Positions 45,310 to 52,719 of a DNA stretch of 64,000 nucleotides are shown here, piece by piece (position 1 is the first letter of the stretch; every line of letters begins with the position of its first letter). Position numbers and translations under genes: made by a program. Source of the DNA: Methanomassiliicoccales archaeon (GTDB lineage Archaea > Thermoplasmatota > Thermoplasmata > RBG-16-68-12 > SOIM01); NCBI GenBank assembly GCA_004377185.1, contig SOIM01000020.1, forward strand, positions 1 through 64,000, read 5' to 3'. The notes below the pieces were generated by a model, which saw nothing but the letters and a program-made list of their open reading frames with translations, did no database searches and was not told where the DNA came from.

Positions 45310-45341
45310 GGAATCTGGCCCCGGAGTGTTAGACCTTTCAC

Positions 45342-45378
45342 CTCAAACCTTGTTTTGAGCTGTCTTCTGCTATATTAC
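45342..45378 (-). promoter_or_regulatory. Promoter and inverted repeat before the Hdr array
   Basis: GTAATATAG on the minus strand (45370-45378) is the probable TATA box. The perfect inverted repeat CTCAAA/TTTGAG (45342-45347 and 45354-45359, six-base spacer) covers the predicted transcript start near 45348, a place where a bound repressor would block the array. Confidence 0.45.
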
Positions 45379-45526
45379 ACAATTCCTATTTAGCTATTTG
45401 TGGATTTTGTTTTCCGAGAGGAATGTGACAAGAAACGTCGGGATTTCGACGGATGATACCTCCTGCTCGACATATTATGACGCAAACACGCCATTATCAG
45501 TTACGATAGCGACTATTATAGCGAAA

Positions 45527-45570
45527 GGCTTAAATCTGTCTTACCGAGCTATTAGTAATCGGAGATACAT
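45527..45570 (+). promoter_or_regulatory. Promoter and ribosome-binding site of the microprotein gene
   Basis: GGCTTAAATC (45527-45536) is TATA-like and predicts a start near 45558. CGGAGAT (45560-45566) then lies four bases before the ATG at 45571, giving a leader of about a dozen bases. Confidence 0.45.
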
Positions 45571-45663
45571 ATGTCAGACTACGACCCGAAAAACGATTCC
45601 TCTTCCGGGAGCTGCCTGGGTTGTGACGTTTGCAGCGGATCGAGTTGTCCGCTTGAGAACTAG
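45571..45663 (+). CDS. Cys-rich microprotein (30 aa)
   Basis: Thirty codons encode an acidic, Ser-rich N-terminus and four Cys at 15, 18, 21 and 26 (CLGCDVCSGSSC), pattern C-x2-C-x2-C-x4-C. A TATA element, a GGAGAT ribosome-binding site and a seven-T run 10 bases after the stop make it a self-contained gene. It could be a small Fe-S or metal-binding protein, or a peptide substrate for the radical SAM/SPASM enzyme encoded two genes away; neither is shown. It faces the NadA-like gene tail to tail. Confidence 0.6.
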   Translation: MSDYDPKNDSSSGSCLGCDVCSGSSCPLEN

Positions 45664-45666
45664 GAC

Positions 45667-45680
45667 CTTCTCTTTTTTTC
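45667..45680 (+). terminator. T-run terminator after the microprotein
   Basis: CTTCTC followed by seven T, starting just past the TAG at 45661. Archaeal polymerase terminates on such T-runs without a hairpin. Confidence 0.45.
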
Positions 45681-45714
45681 CACGTTGGGAGTTCGAAACT
45701 GTCCAGATGGTTAT

Positions 45715-46791
45715 CTAGAGCAATGTGGAGAGAGCCCTCTTCGCTTCCTCTGATATGTCTTCCGAAACGGAGAGTCTGACTGCTGGGATTCTTGTTCTTC
45801 CTTCGCCAGCTAGTTGCACGTGTTCCTCCTCATGTATCTCGATTTCATAGTAGGGCTCGTCCCGTAGAGTGTACTTGATGTCCGCTATTGGCCCACCGGT
45901 TTCCAGTATCGCCCTTGCCTTTTGGACCTTGGGAACGGTCGTGTAGGACATGTTGGGGCATCTCATGTTGATTGAATAGATGTTCAGATCAGTCTCCCTC
46001 TTGAGCCTGTCCACGACACCTTCGACAGTGCCAACCAACCACGTCTTCTTGTCGGACTCCTTGGGTGTTCGGACAAGTCCACCAGTTCCTCCGAAGTAGG
46101 CGTTTCTTTCGAATCCGAACTTCCTCAACGGAGTATCGACTTCCGCATGCATCTCTAGGCCCAGGTCCTCACCATGAAGCTTCTCCAACTCGTTGTACGT
46201 TTCAATGAAGAAATCCGCAGGAACGTTCACGTGGCTTGGGCAGAACACATCATTTGTGGGTATAGAGATGACCTCGAATCCCGGATACTGGGGCTGGAGC
46301 ACGTCCCTCATCCAGTTGTTCACGTTGACATCGCCTATGAAAGCGACTCTTCCCTTACCATCCCTTTCCTTCGCAATCTTTTCGGCGACCTTTAGTCCCA
46401 CCGTCCCATTGTACACACCATCACACTCAGCCTTAATGGAAGAAGGTGTGTTGATGTAGGCCAGTATCAAGTCCGGGTCGAGCTTCCTGGCTTCCTCCAC
46501 GTGGTTAATGATGACAATATCAGTGTCTCTCTGCTTCTTTATCATGGGACAGCGAGGTTTGTCGATGACACCGTCCCTGATCGTGATTTCCGGTATGAAG
46601 ACCTCCACTTCGCCATCCGCCATGTTGTACAGGTCCTCGGCCATGTATAGAACCCCGCAGAAGAGAACCCTTTTTTTCTTGAACCGGGGAGCATTCCGTA
46701 CAATCGCGGTCGTCCCGTATACGAAATCCGAAATCTCCTGGGTCGGACCATCCTGATAGTTGTGCGAAATAATCACAAGAGGTTCCGCCAT
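45715..46791 (-). CDS. Divergent quinolinate synthase (NadA)-like protein
   Basis: The NadA fold signatures are recognisable in order: ISHNYQ, VLFCGVLYMAE (Cys45), YINTPSSIKAE, FIGDVNVNNWM, VFCPSHVNV, FGGTGGLVRTP, VGTVEGVVDRL and RCPNMSYTTV (Cys278). NadA uses three Cys for its [4Fe-4S] cluster; the middle one, normally in a CCTSSNA stretch, is replaced (GVYNGTVG), though Cys123 lies a few residues earlier. The protein is therefore a paralogue, possibly with an altered cluster and reaction. No nadB or nadC is adjacent. It is third in an operon with a radical SAM enzyme and an unknown protein; GAGGT precedes the ATG. Confidence 0.7.
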   Translation of the reverse strand: MAEPLVIISHNYQDGPTQEISDFVYGTTAIVRNAPRFKKKRVLFCGVLYMAEDLYNMADGEVEVFIPEITIRDGVIDKPRCPMIKKQRDTDIVIINHVEEARKLDPDLILAYINTPSSIKAECDGVYNGTVGLKVAEKIAKERDGKGRVAFIGDVNVNNWMRDVLQPQYPGFEVISIPTNDVFCPSHVNVPADFFIETYNELEKLHGEDLGLEMHAEVDTPLRKFGFERNAYFGGTGGLVRTPKESDKKTWLVGTVEGVVDRLKRETDLNIYSINMRCPNMSYTTVPKVQKARAILETGGPIADIKYTLRDEPYYEIEIHEEEHVQLAGEGRTRIPAVRLSVSEDISEEAKRALSTLL

Positions 46792-46802
46792 TACCTCATC
46801 TC

Positions 46803-47657
46803 CTATCTCTTCTCTCCCAAGAGATACTTCATCGCCCCCACAACATCGCTAACCTTCGCTCCCCAGGGAACCATCGCAATCTTTCCTTCTTTGTCGAATC
46901 CACTAGTCTGGAGCTCACAGCATTTGATTAAGGTCGGGATTTTGGATTTCTTGACGAGACTCTTGGGACAAATGTCTACGAAAGGCAGCTCCTTCCCGTA
47001 GAGTTGCTTCGCCACTCTCTTAGTGAGGTCACAGCCAACGATTGTTGCATCTGCTATCTCGGGATTCTGGTCAATGTATAGGCACTTCTTCTTCGGGATT
47101 CTGACTCCTCCAGCCTCGCAGCCGAAGAGGATTTCCTTCGTCCTTACCCTTTTTGCCAGCTTCCTTATGTCGATAAGTTCTTCTATGATTCTGACAGGGG
47201 TCTCAATCTCTTCCGTCTTCAGAGCCATCTCAACGAGGGTCGTGAGCTTTGATGGAAATGGGGGGACGAGATCGACAACCCTGATCTCTCTGAACCGCAG
47301 TTTGTGAACGAAGGAGACATGCTCGAATATCCCCTTCACAACAACGGTGTCCTTCTTGGATCTGGATGCCCTTCTTGCGAGTAATGGAACGCTCAGAACA
47401 TCTACATCTGGGTCCTCAACATAGGCGGTATCCTTTGGCAAAGAAATGATTCTGGTTGATAGTATCTCATTGAACAGTGCTTTCGTTTCTTTCTTCTTGA
47501 GTTCTACGACAGCATGCTGCTTCTTGTTGTTCAGAACGACATATCTGGTTCTCTTGTAGGCTTTCTTGCCTTTCAGGCTCTTTCTGATTTGACTGGCGTC
47601 CAGTCTGAAATCCACTCGCCAAATCCCCACTTCTCTGCAATGTTTTGGAATTATCAT
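46803..47657 (-). CDS. Unknown conserved-looking protein (284 aa)
   Basis: The N-terminus is basic (RKSLKGKKAYKRTRYVV). The centre has VKGIFEHVSFVHKLRFREIRVVDLVPPFPSKL. The second half contains several Cys (FGCEAGGVRIPKKKCLYID, VGCDLTKRV, DICPKSLVKKSK, IKCCELQTSGF), enough for a cluster or metal site. I do not recognise the family. It starts right after the radical SAM stop (TAGATG) and ends 11 bases before the NadA-like gene, so the three are surely co-transcribed and probably share a pathway. Confidence 0.75.
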   Translation of the reverse strand: MIIPKHCREVGIWRVDFRLDASQIRKSLKGKKAYKRTRYVVLNNKKQHAVVELKKKETKALFNEILSTRIISLPKDTAYVEDPDVDVLSVPLLARRASRSKKDTVVVKGIFEHVSFVHKLRFREIRVVDLVPPFPSKLTTLVEMALKTEEIETPVRIIEELIDIRKLAKRVRTKEILFGCEAGGVRIPKKKCLYIDQNPEIADATIVGCDLTKRVAKQLYGKELPFVDICPKSLVKKSKIPTLIKCCELQTSGFDKEGKIAMVPWGAKVSDVVGAMKYLLGEKR

Positions 47658-48671
47658 CTAACGCACCAACGGACATAACGGATCGGTCGCGCACAAATCA
47701 CCCGTGTTCTCATACGCGGATGCTCGACACCCTCCACCGCAATAGACTAGGTACTTGCAGTTCATGCAAACGTCCGAAAGACGATCTATTGACCTCATCT
47801 TGTCCAGGAACGCGTTGTTGTTCCAGATCTCTGCGAACTTCTGCTCGCGAAGGTTGCCCAACTTCACTGAGAAGTATCCACAGGGTTTCAGCCAGCCGTC
47901 CGGAGTTATCGCGCAGAGCTGTTTTCCGCACACACATCGGGAACCGACAAAGGACTTCTCCGATCTGGTTTTGGGCGGGTCTTTGCCGAGGAAATGGAAG
48001 CTGGGTGTGATGAGCTGAAAGGGAAAGGGAAGATTCTTTCTTTTCTCTTCAATGTGGGAGAATGCCTCAATCATCGCTTCTGGTGTGGGGATGTACTTCT
48101 CGTTCTCGCTTCCTCTTCCAACACTAACGAAGGGTCTTACGCGAAAGGCATCAATCTCAAGTCCAGCAATGTATTCGATTATTGCCGGGACCTCCTTGTG
48201 GTTCTGCTGAGTTATCGTGAGTCTCACTGCGGTCTTGATGCCTTCCTGTTTTGAGGCTCTGACAGCCCTTATTGCCCGCTTAAAGGCTCCATTCATTCCT
48301 CTGAAACTGTCGTGAGTGTCCTCAAGTCCGTCCACGCTGACCTGGATCTCGGAAACACCTCTATCCTTCAGTTCGGACGCCAACTCCTCATCCAGCAAGA
48401 TTCCATTTGTGAACACTCGGTACCGGGCTGAGATTGAACTCAGAAAGGAGCCCAGTTCCAGAACGAAATCCTTCCTGCAGAGAGGTTCTCCGCCGGTCAT
48501 TGTGAGAAGCCTCATCCCGTTTTCTTTCAAATCCAGAACAATCTCTTTTGCTTCTTCCACGCTGAGTTCATCAGGAAGTGGCTGTCGCGCTTTTGCAAAA
48601 CAATGGGGGCAGCTGAGATTGCATGCCAGTGTCACCTGGTAGCGAACATCTCTAATTGGCCACATATCCAT
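47658..48671 (-). CDS. Radical SAM protein with SPASM domain
   Basis: The radical SAM motif CNLSCPHCF is near residue 15, followed by TMTGGEPLCRKDF. The C-terminal region carries SPASM-type Cys (CVCGKQLCAITPDGWLKPCGYF, then CMNCKYLVYCGGGC and further Cys), as in peptide-modifying enzymes and heme-biosynthesis relatives (AhbC, AhbD). The start is ATG 48671 (MDMWPIRD): a TATA box (TTTTATAAT) lies about 24 bases ahead, giving a leaderless transcript, and an in-frame TTG at 48701 falls inside that box. The substrate is unknown. Confidence 0.88.
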   Translation of the reverse strand: MDMWPIRDVRYQVTLACNLSCPHCFAKARQPLPDELSVEEAKEIVLDLKENGMRLLTMTGGEPLCRKDFVLELGSFLSSISARYRVFTNGILLDEELASELKDRGVSEIQVSVDGLEDTHDSFRGMNGAFKRAIRAVRASKQEGIKTAVRLTITQQNHKEVPAIIEYIAGLEIDAFRVRPFVSVGRGSENEKYIPTPEAMIEAFSHIEEKRKNLPFPFQLITPSFHFLGKDPPKTRSEKSFVGSRCVCGKQLCAITPDGWLKPCGYFSVKLGNLREQKFAEIWNNNAFLDKMRSIDRLSDVCMNCKYLVYCGGGCRASAYENTGDLCATDPLCPLVR

Positions 48672-48689
48672 CTTAAGAACATGTGTTTG

Positions 48690-48698
48690 ATTATAAAA
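48690..48698 (-). promoter_or_regulatory. TATA box of the radical SAM operon
   Basis: TTTTATAAT on the minus strand, centred about 24 bases before the ATG at 48671, consistent with leaderless transcription. Confidence 0.5.
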
Positions 48699-48763
48699 CA
48701 ATTGGGATTAAGAGCTTTGAGTTGAATCCTTCTAGTATACGCGCGGTCGAATGACCAATACGA

Positions 48764-49267
48764 TCACTTTGCCCACGGACAGTTCTCCCTGTTGGGGCAG
48801 TCTCGGCATTCATAGTACCGGTGGAACAATGGTAAGATCACAAAACCCACAATGATGAAGGACAACGTCAGGGCCAGAAAGTACCATGAGAAATCTGTCA
48901 AAAGCAAGAATATGCTACCCAGCAAAGGATAGATCCATATCAGAGACAAGAACGGAATATACGTCTTGAACATCTTCGGGAACTGGGAGATATCTCTCTT
49001 CTTGAAGAGTTTGGAGGCAATCCTTCCATAGCCAGAAGGACAGCATCTGCTTCCGTATGATGGACAGTATGTACATACATACCTCAGAAACAGGACGAGC
49101 GCCAGGACACAGAACAACAGGTACAGGATACCGAATAGAATCCCTACGTATGATAATATGATAAACCCCAGAACGTAGGTGAGCATACTTGGGATGTTGG
49201 CAATCACCGTTTTCTTTGTGGTGAACCTGACCGAACGGTGTCCTGTTGAAAAGCCGAGCTTCCCCAT
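48764..49267 (-). CDS. Cys-rich membrane protein (167 aa), function unknown
   Basis: Four hydrophobic helices in two pairs flank a Cys loop (CTYCPSYGSRCCPSGYG), and the C-terminus has CRDCPNRENCPWA. Both groups should lie on the same side of the membrane and could hold metal or Fe-S. An open frame runs up to 49438, but a TATA-like GGATAAATGC at 49293-49302 is placed for a leaderless start at the ATG 49267 (MGKLGFSTGHR), which I prefer. I do not know the function. Confidence 0.65.
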   Translation of the reverse strand: MGKLGFSTGHRSVRFTTKKTVIANIPSMLTYVLGFIILSYVGILFGILYLLFCVLALVLFLRYVCTYCPSYGSRCCPSGYGRIASKLFKKRDISQFPKMFKTYIPFLSLIWIYPLLGSIFLLLTDFSWYFLALTLSFIIVGFVILPLFHRYYECRDCPNRENCPWAK

Positions 49268-49292
49268 CTGACAACAAAAGACTTCTGATTTT

Positions 49293-49302
49293 GCATTTAT
49301 CC
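49293..49302 (-). promoter_or_regulatory. TATA box of the Cys-rich membrane protein gene
   Basis: GGATAAATGC on the minus strand, about 30 bases before the ATG at 49267. Confidence 0.35.
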
Positions 49303-49553
49303 TTTTGGAGTTGGTGGGCTCTCCTGAAGAAGGGTTGAAACAGACCTTCTCGGCCCCTTCGAAAGAGACGCTTCTGATGAACGAGTACATCCATAGGTAC
49401 GGGGGTTTCGATGGCTTCTTCACGAAGAGCAATGTCACGCTGTTGACCGAAGCGACCGACCTTCAGTGAGAAAAGGTTATTACCACTTACCACTCTTCAT
49501 GAAGGGTACACCTAGATATCCTGATTCTGGTGAATGGGGAGGAAGGATCTCAA

Positions 49554-50624
49554 ATGAGCGCCAGGTTGAAGAACCGCATACTTTGTCGGGGCGTCAAGGT
49601 TCCTGATGAGCTCAAGACAGGTCGGAAGAGCGGAGCAGGTCCTGCTGGTGGGAGATATCTAGAACTGGACAGAAGCGTTGTGAACGCCCCCATTTATGGC
49701 TTTTCGGAGAACTCACCCATCTCACTTGATTTCTTTGACGGAAGCTACCATCTCAGTGAGAATGGTAACAGACACCCGGCCGGACTTGTCGGAGAACCAT
49801 CCTTCTACGCTGAGAAGACCTCGGACGGCATTCCCATGAAGAAAATCGCGCTTCAGCATGGAAGGGAATGCTTGGCCACGACCGTTTGTCAAAGATGTCT
49901 GTACTGGAGAACCAGGAGTGAGTGTCATTTCTGCGGGATAGAGCTCTCTCTGAAGTATGACACCACGGTTCCTATGAAAAATCCGAGGCAACTGGCGGAA
50001 GTTGGCGCTCAGGCGGAGAAGGAAGGCTTCAAGCATTGCACGCTGACAACGGGCACCCCAAATGTGAGGGACAGAGGGGCAGAGGTCCTTGCAGTATCCA
50101 CGGAAGCGATGAAAGAGAATACAAGTTTGAAGATCCATGTCCAACTGGAGCCCATTGACAGGGAAAGGATATCGCTCTTGAAGGAGAGTGGAGCGGACAC
50201 AATCGGCATACACATCGAGTCCCTTGATTCTCAAGTCTTTAGGACGAAATGCCCCGGCAAAGCTCATCAGTGGGACAACTACTGGGAGGCCTGGCACGAC
50301 GCGGTAGAGATTCTCGGGGATAATCAAGTGAGTTCCTATGTCATTATTGGTCTGGGAGAAAGGGAAGAACCCACAAAGAAGGGTATAGAGAGAATGTGCC
50401 AATCTGGAATAATCCCGTATCTCGTCCCCCTCAGACCAATCAAAGGAACGAAATTGGAGAATGCCCTCCCACCAAGTCCTCAGACGATGCTGGACCACTA
50501 CATGCACGCCATTGATTGCTTGAAGACCTACGGTGTTAATCCCACTGAGAACTTGGCAGGTTGCGTGAGATGCGGAGCTTGCTCAGCACTAGTGGATTTC
50601 TATGAGGAATCTCATGCTTTCTGA
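49554..50624 (+). CDS. MSMEG_0568-like radical SAM protein of Nit1C type
   Basis: The sequence resembles the radical SAM protein of bacterial Nit1C clusters (MSMEG_0568 family). It contains CQRCLYWRTRSECHFCGIE, a Cys group with spacing C-x8-C-x2-C instead of the usual C-x3-C-x2-C, followed by HCTLTTGTPNVRDRG and HVQLEPIDRE. It has C-terminal CVRCGACSALVD. The ATG at 49554 is behind GGAGGAAGGA; an upstream GTG is in frame but would place the ribosome site inside the gene. The next two genes encode PurM-like and GNAT proteins, the partners seen in Nit1C. Confidence 0.8.
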   Translation: MSARLKNRILCRGVKVPDELKTGRKSGAGPAGGRYLELDRSVVNAPIYGFSENSPISLDFFDGSYHLSENGNRHPAGLVGEPSFYAEKTSDGIPMKKIALQHGRECLATTVCQRCLYWRTRSECHFCGIELSLKYDTTVPMKNPRQLAEVGAQAEKEGFKHCTLTTGTPNVRDRGAEVLAVSTEAMKENTSLKIHVQLEPIDRERISLLKESGADTIGIHIESLDSQVFRTKCPGKAHQWDNYWEAWHDAVEILGDNQVSSYVIIGLGEREEPTKKGIERMCQSGIIPYLVPLRPIKGTKLENALPPSPQTMLDHYMHAIDCLKTYGVNPTENLAGCVRCGACSALVDFYEESHAF

Positions 50625-51573
50625 CCTTGTCGCAAAAGTGAGGGATTATCCAGGCTTGAAAAGGAAGCATGCCATATCGATGTTTGTGGATGTTCTGGAA
50701 CCGGTCCAGGACTTCGGAGATACCGTTCTTGGTTTTGGGGAGGATGCCGCGGTTCTAAGGCTGGGGGATGAATACATTCTCTTCTCTTCGGATGGCATCT
50801 GGTCAAAGCTCCATGCGGATCCGCAATGGGCGGGCTACTGCTCTGTTCTCGTGAACGTGAACGACATCTACGCCATGGGTGGCAAGCCTGTGGCAATGAC
50901 GAACAACATATCCTACATGATGGAGGAGGAGGGCAGACTCTTGGCTGAAGGGATAAAGGACGCTTGCCACAAATTCCGAGTGCCTATGGTCGGAGGTCAC
51001 ATTCATCCCGACTCGGACTTCCTGTCCATTTCGGTTTCGATAGTGGGAAAGACAAGAAAGCTGATAACAAGCAAGGATTGTCAAGAGGGGAATGACCTCA
51101 TTGTTGCGATCGATCTGGACGGCAGAAAACGAGGGGAGTTGCTGAACTGGGATTCCACATCTCACAAGGCTTCAGAGGTCGTGCTTCATCAGTTGGGCGG
51201 TCTGAATGAGATTGCCGAAAGAGGTCTGGTTACCGCAGGAAAGGACCTGTCAAATCCAGGTATCCTCGGAACGATTGGAATGCTGCTTGAGACCTCTGGA
51301 AAAGGAGCGGTTGTCAACCTGGATACACTCCCCATCCCCGAGGGAGTTGACATGGCGGAATGGGTCTTGATGTATCCCGGCTATGGTTTCGTGCTCTCTT
51401 CTCAGAAAGAGAACAGTGAAGAGGTCATTCGCGTCTTTCAAGAAAGGGATGTCGAAGCGAGAGTAGTTGGCGAGGTCATCAGAGGAAGTAAGTTCGTTGT
51501 CAGGGAATCAGAAGAAGAGGAGCTTCTCTTCGATTTCGAAAAGGACCGCATAACTGGAATCAAAATGGGTTAG
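50614..51573 (+). CDS. PurM/AIR synthase-related ATP-binding protein
   Basis: The protein has the PurM/SelD/ThiL fold: GFGEDAAVLRLGDEYILFSSDG, NVNDIYAMGGKPVAM, then VGGHIHPDSD and GKDLSNPGILGTIGMLLE. In bacterial Nit1C clusters an AIR synthase-like domain is fused to a GNAT (MSMEG_0567 type); here they are two genes. It overlaps the radical SAM gene by 11 bases; GAGGA precedes ATG 50614, with an in-frame ATG at 50602 as alternative. It presumably phosphorylates or activates a carbonyl or amide substrate with ATP. Confidence 0.82.
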   Translation: MLSDLVAKVRDYPGLKRKHAISMFVDVLEPVQDFGDTVLGFGEDAAVLRLGDEYILFSSDGIWSKLHADPQWAGYCSVLVNVNDIYAMGGKPVAMTNNISYMMEEEGRLLAEGIKDACHKFRVPMVGGHIHPDSDFLSISVSIVGKTRKLITSKDCQEGNDLIVAIDLDGRKRGELLNWDSTSHKASEVVLHQLGGLNEIAERGLVTAGKDLSNPGILGTIGMLLETSGKGAVVNLDTLPIPEGVDMAEWVLMYPGYGFVLSSQKENSEEVIRVFQERDVEARVVGEVIRGSKFVVRESEEEELLFDFEKDRITGIKMG

Positions 51574-51576
51574 ACC

Positions 51577-52059
51577 ATGAGCGCGGAGAATGAGCCCATT
51601 GTGGAGCGATTTGATGAAGGGGACAGCGAAGAGCTGGAAAGTCTTTTCAAGACAGTCTGGCCGACTGCCACCGAATACCCCGAGCATTGGAGAAGGAGTA
51701 GGATGCTTGACTCTGGCCAGATACGGGAGGAAATGAAGAAAGGAATCCGATTCTTCGGAATCAGGGACGAAGGGAAGATAGTCGGCGTCTACAAGGCCAA
51801 GATAACACAAGATGAATGTTTCGGTGAACATCAGTCAATCCTTCCCTCTCGTAGAGGAACTGGAACAGCCTCTTTGATGTACGACCAATTCAAGAACCTG
51901 GCAAAAGAGAAGGGTTGCAGCGTGAACAGTGTGAATGTCCTCATAGGACAGAAATCAACGCTCACATTGGTGGAAAAAAACGGTTTCCGTAAAGTTGGAG
52001 AGCCCTTTGAGCAGTCTCCCGGGATGCTTGTCCAGAGATTCGAGAAAAAAGTGGATTAG
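51577..52059 (+). CDS. GNAT-family N-acetyltransferase
   Basis: The 160-residue protein has the acetyl-CoA loop in a slightly altered form (LPSRRGTGTASLMYDQ) and the C-terminal strand-helix pattern (LVEKNGFRKVGEPF). It starts three bases after the PurM-like gene and completes the radical SAM/PurM/GNAT trio. The substrate is unknown. Its last four bases overlap the end of the small protein on the other strand. Confidence 0.8.
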   Translation: MSAENEPIVERFDEGDSEELESLFKTVWPTATEYPEHWRRSRMLDSGQIREEMKKGIRFFGIRDEGKIVGVYKAKITQDECFGEHQSILPSRRGTGTASLMYDQFKNLAKEKGCSVNSVNVLIGQKSTLTLVEKNGFRKVGEPFEQSPGMLVQRFEKKVD

Positions 52060-52226
52060 ACCTCGAGGTACATCTTGACGACGTTTCCGACGGCCAATTT
52101 CTTCTTCAGATCTTCCTGAACACGGAGCTGCACCTTCTCGCCCCGCAAATCCTGCAGGGTCACCCTGAACATCTCTGTCTCGGGTTCTATCGCCTTGACC
52201 TCGAACGAATTGACAAATTCCGGCAT
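52056..52226 (-). CDS. Small protein (56 aa), hypothetical
   Basis: The sequence alternates short strands (NSFEVKAIEPETEMFRVTL, then EKVQLRVQEDLKKKLAVGNVVKMYLEV), as in a small beta-barrel or OB-like fold. GGGGAT sits just ahead of the ATG at 52226; an ATG six codons upstream lacks one. It is convergent with the GNAT gene. Family not recognised. Confidence 0.6.
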   Translation of the reverse strand: MPEFVNSFEVKAIEPETEMFRVTLQDLRGEKVQLRVQEDLKKKLAVGNVVKMYLEV

Positions 52227-52278
52227 CTTATCCCCATCGAACATAAGCTGCTGTGTATAATAGGTTTCTCAGACGGGA

Positions 52279-52704
52279 CTATTCAGAAACAACGATTTCT
52301 GGCTCGACCTCGACCCTGGACTTGATTGAGTTGGCGATGAAACACCTTGAAAGCGAGAGTTCAAGCGCTCTTTCCGTTTTTCTAACGTCTTCTTCGCTCT
52401 TCACCACTATCTTGGGCCTCAGTACGATTCTTGTGATTACGAGACCCGTCTCTCCCTGCTCTAAATATCCAACAGCATCACAGTCATAGGACAGGAACTC
52501 CACCCTCATCTTCTCGGCATATGCTATGAAGGTCAGCAGAATACAGGTGTTCTCGGATGCGACAAAAAGCTCCTCAGGCACAATGCGCCCCTCAACCCCT
52601 TTGAACTCGGGAGGGGAAGAGAACTCCATGACGTTCCCACTCCCGGTCTCCAGAGTGCCGATCCTGTCATTCTTCCACACTACTTTTGTTCGGTATTCGT
52701 GCAA
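52279..52704 (-). CDS. OsmC/Ohr-family protein
   Basis: The 141-residue protein follows the OsmC pattern: PPEFKG-GVEGRIVPEELFVAS, then the first redox Cys in SENTCILLTFI and the second in LSRCFIANSIKS. OsmC and Ohr enzymes reduce organic peroxides with these two Cys. Both are present, so activity is plausible. It lies 15 bases after the glycosyltransferase gene. Confidence 0.85.
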   Translation of the reverse strand: MHEYRTKVVWKNDRIGTLETGSGNVMEFSSPPEFKGVEGRIVPEELFVASENTCILLTFIAYAEKMRVEFLSYDCDAVGYLEQGETGLVITRIVLRPKIVVKSEEDVRKTERALELSLSRCFIANSIKSRVEVEPEIVVSE

Positions 52705-52719
52705 GTTGTCACGCTCCTA

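Noticed and set aside
45398-45718. 106-residue plus-strand frame over the gap before the NadA-like gene
   Set aside because: No ribosome-binding site, unnatural composition, and it overlaps the microprotein gene, which has better signals in another frame.
49268-49438. 57-residue extension of the Cys-rich membrane protein
   Set aside because: A TATA-like element inside it is placed for a leaderless start at 49267, and the extension has no hydrophobic or family-like features.
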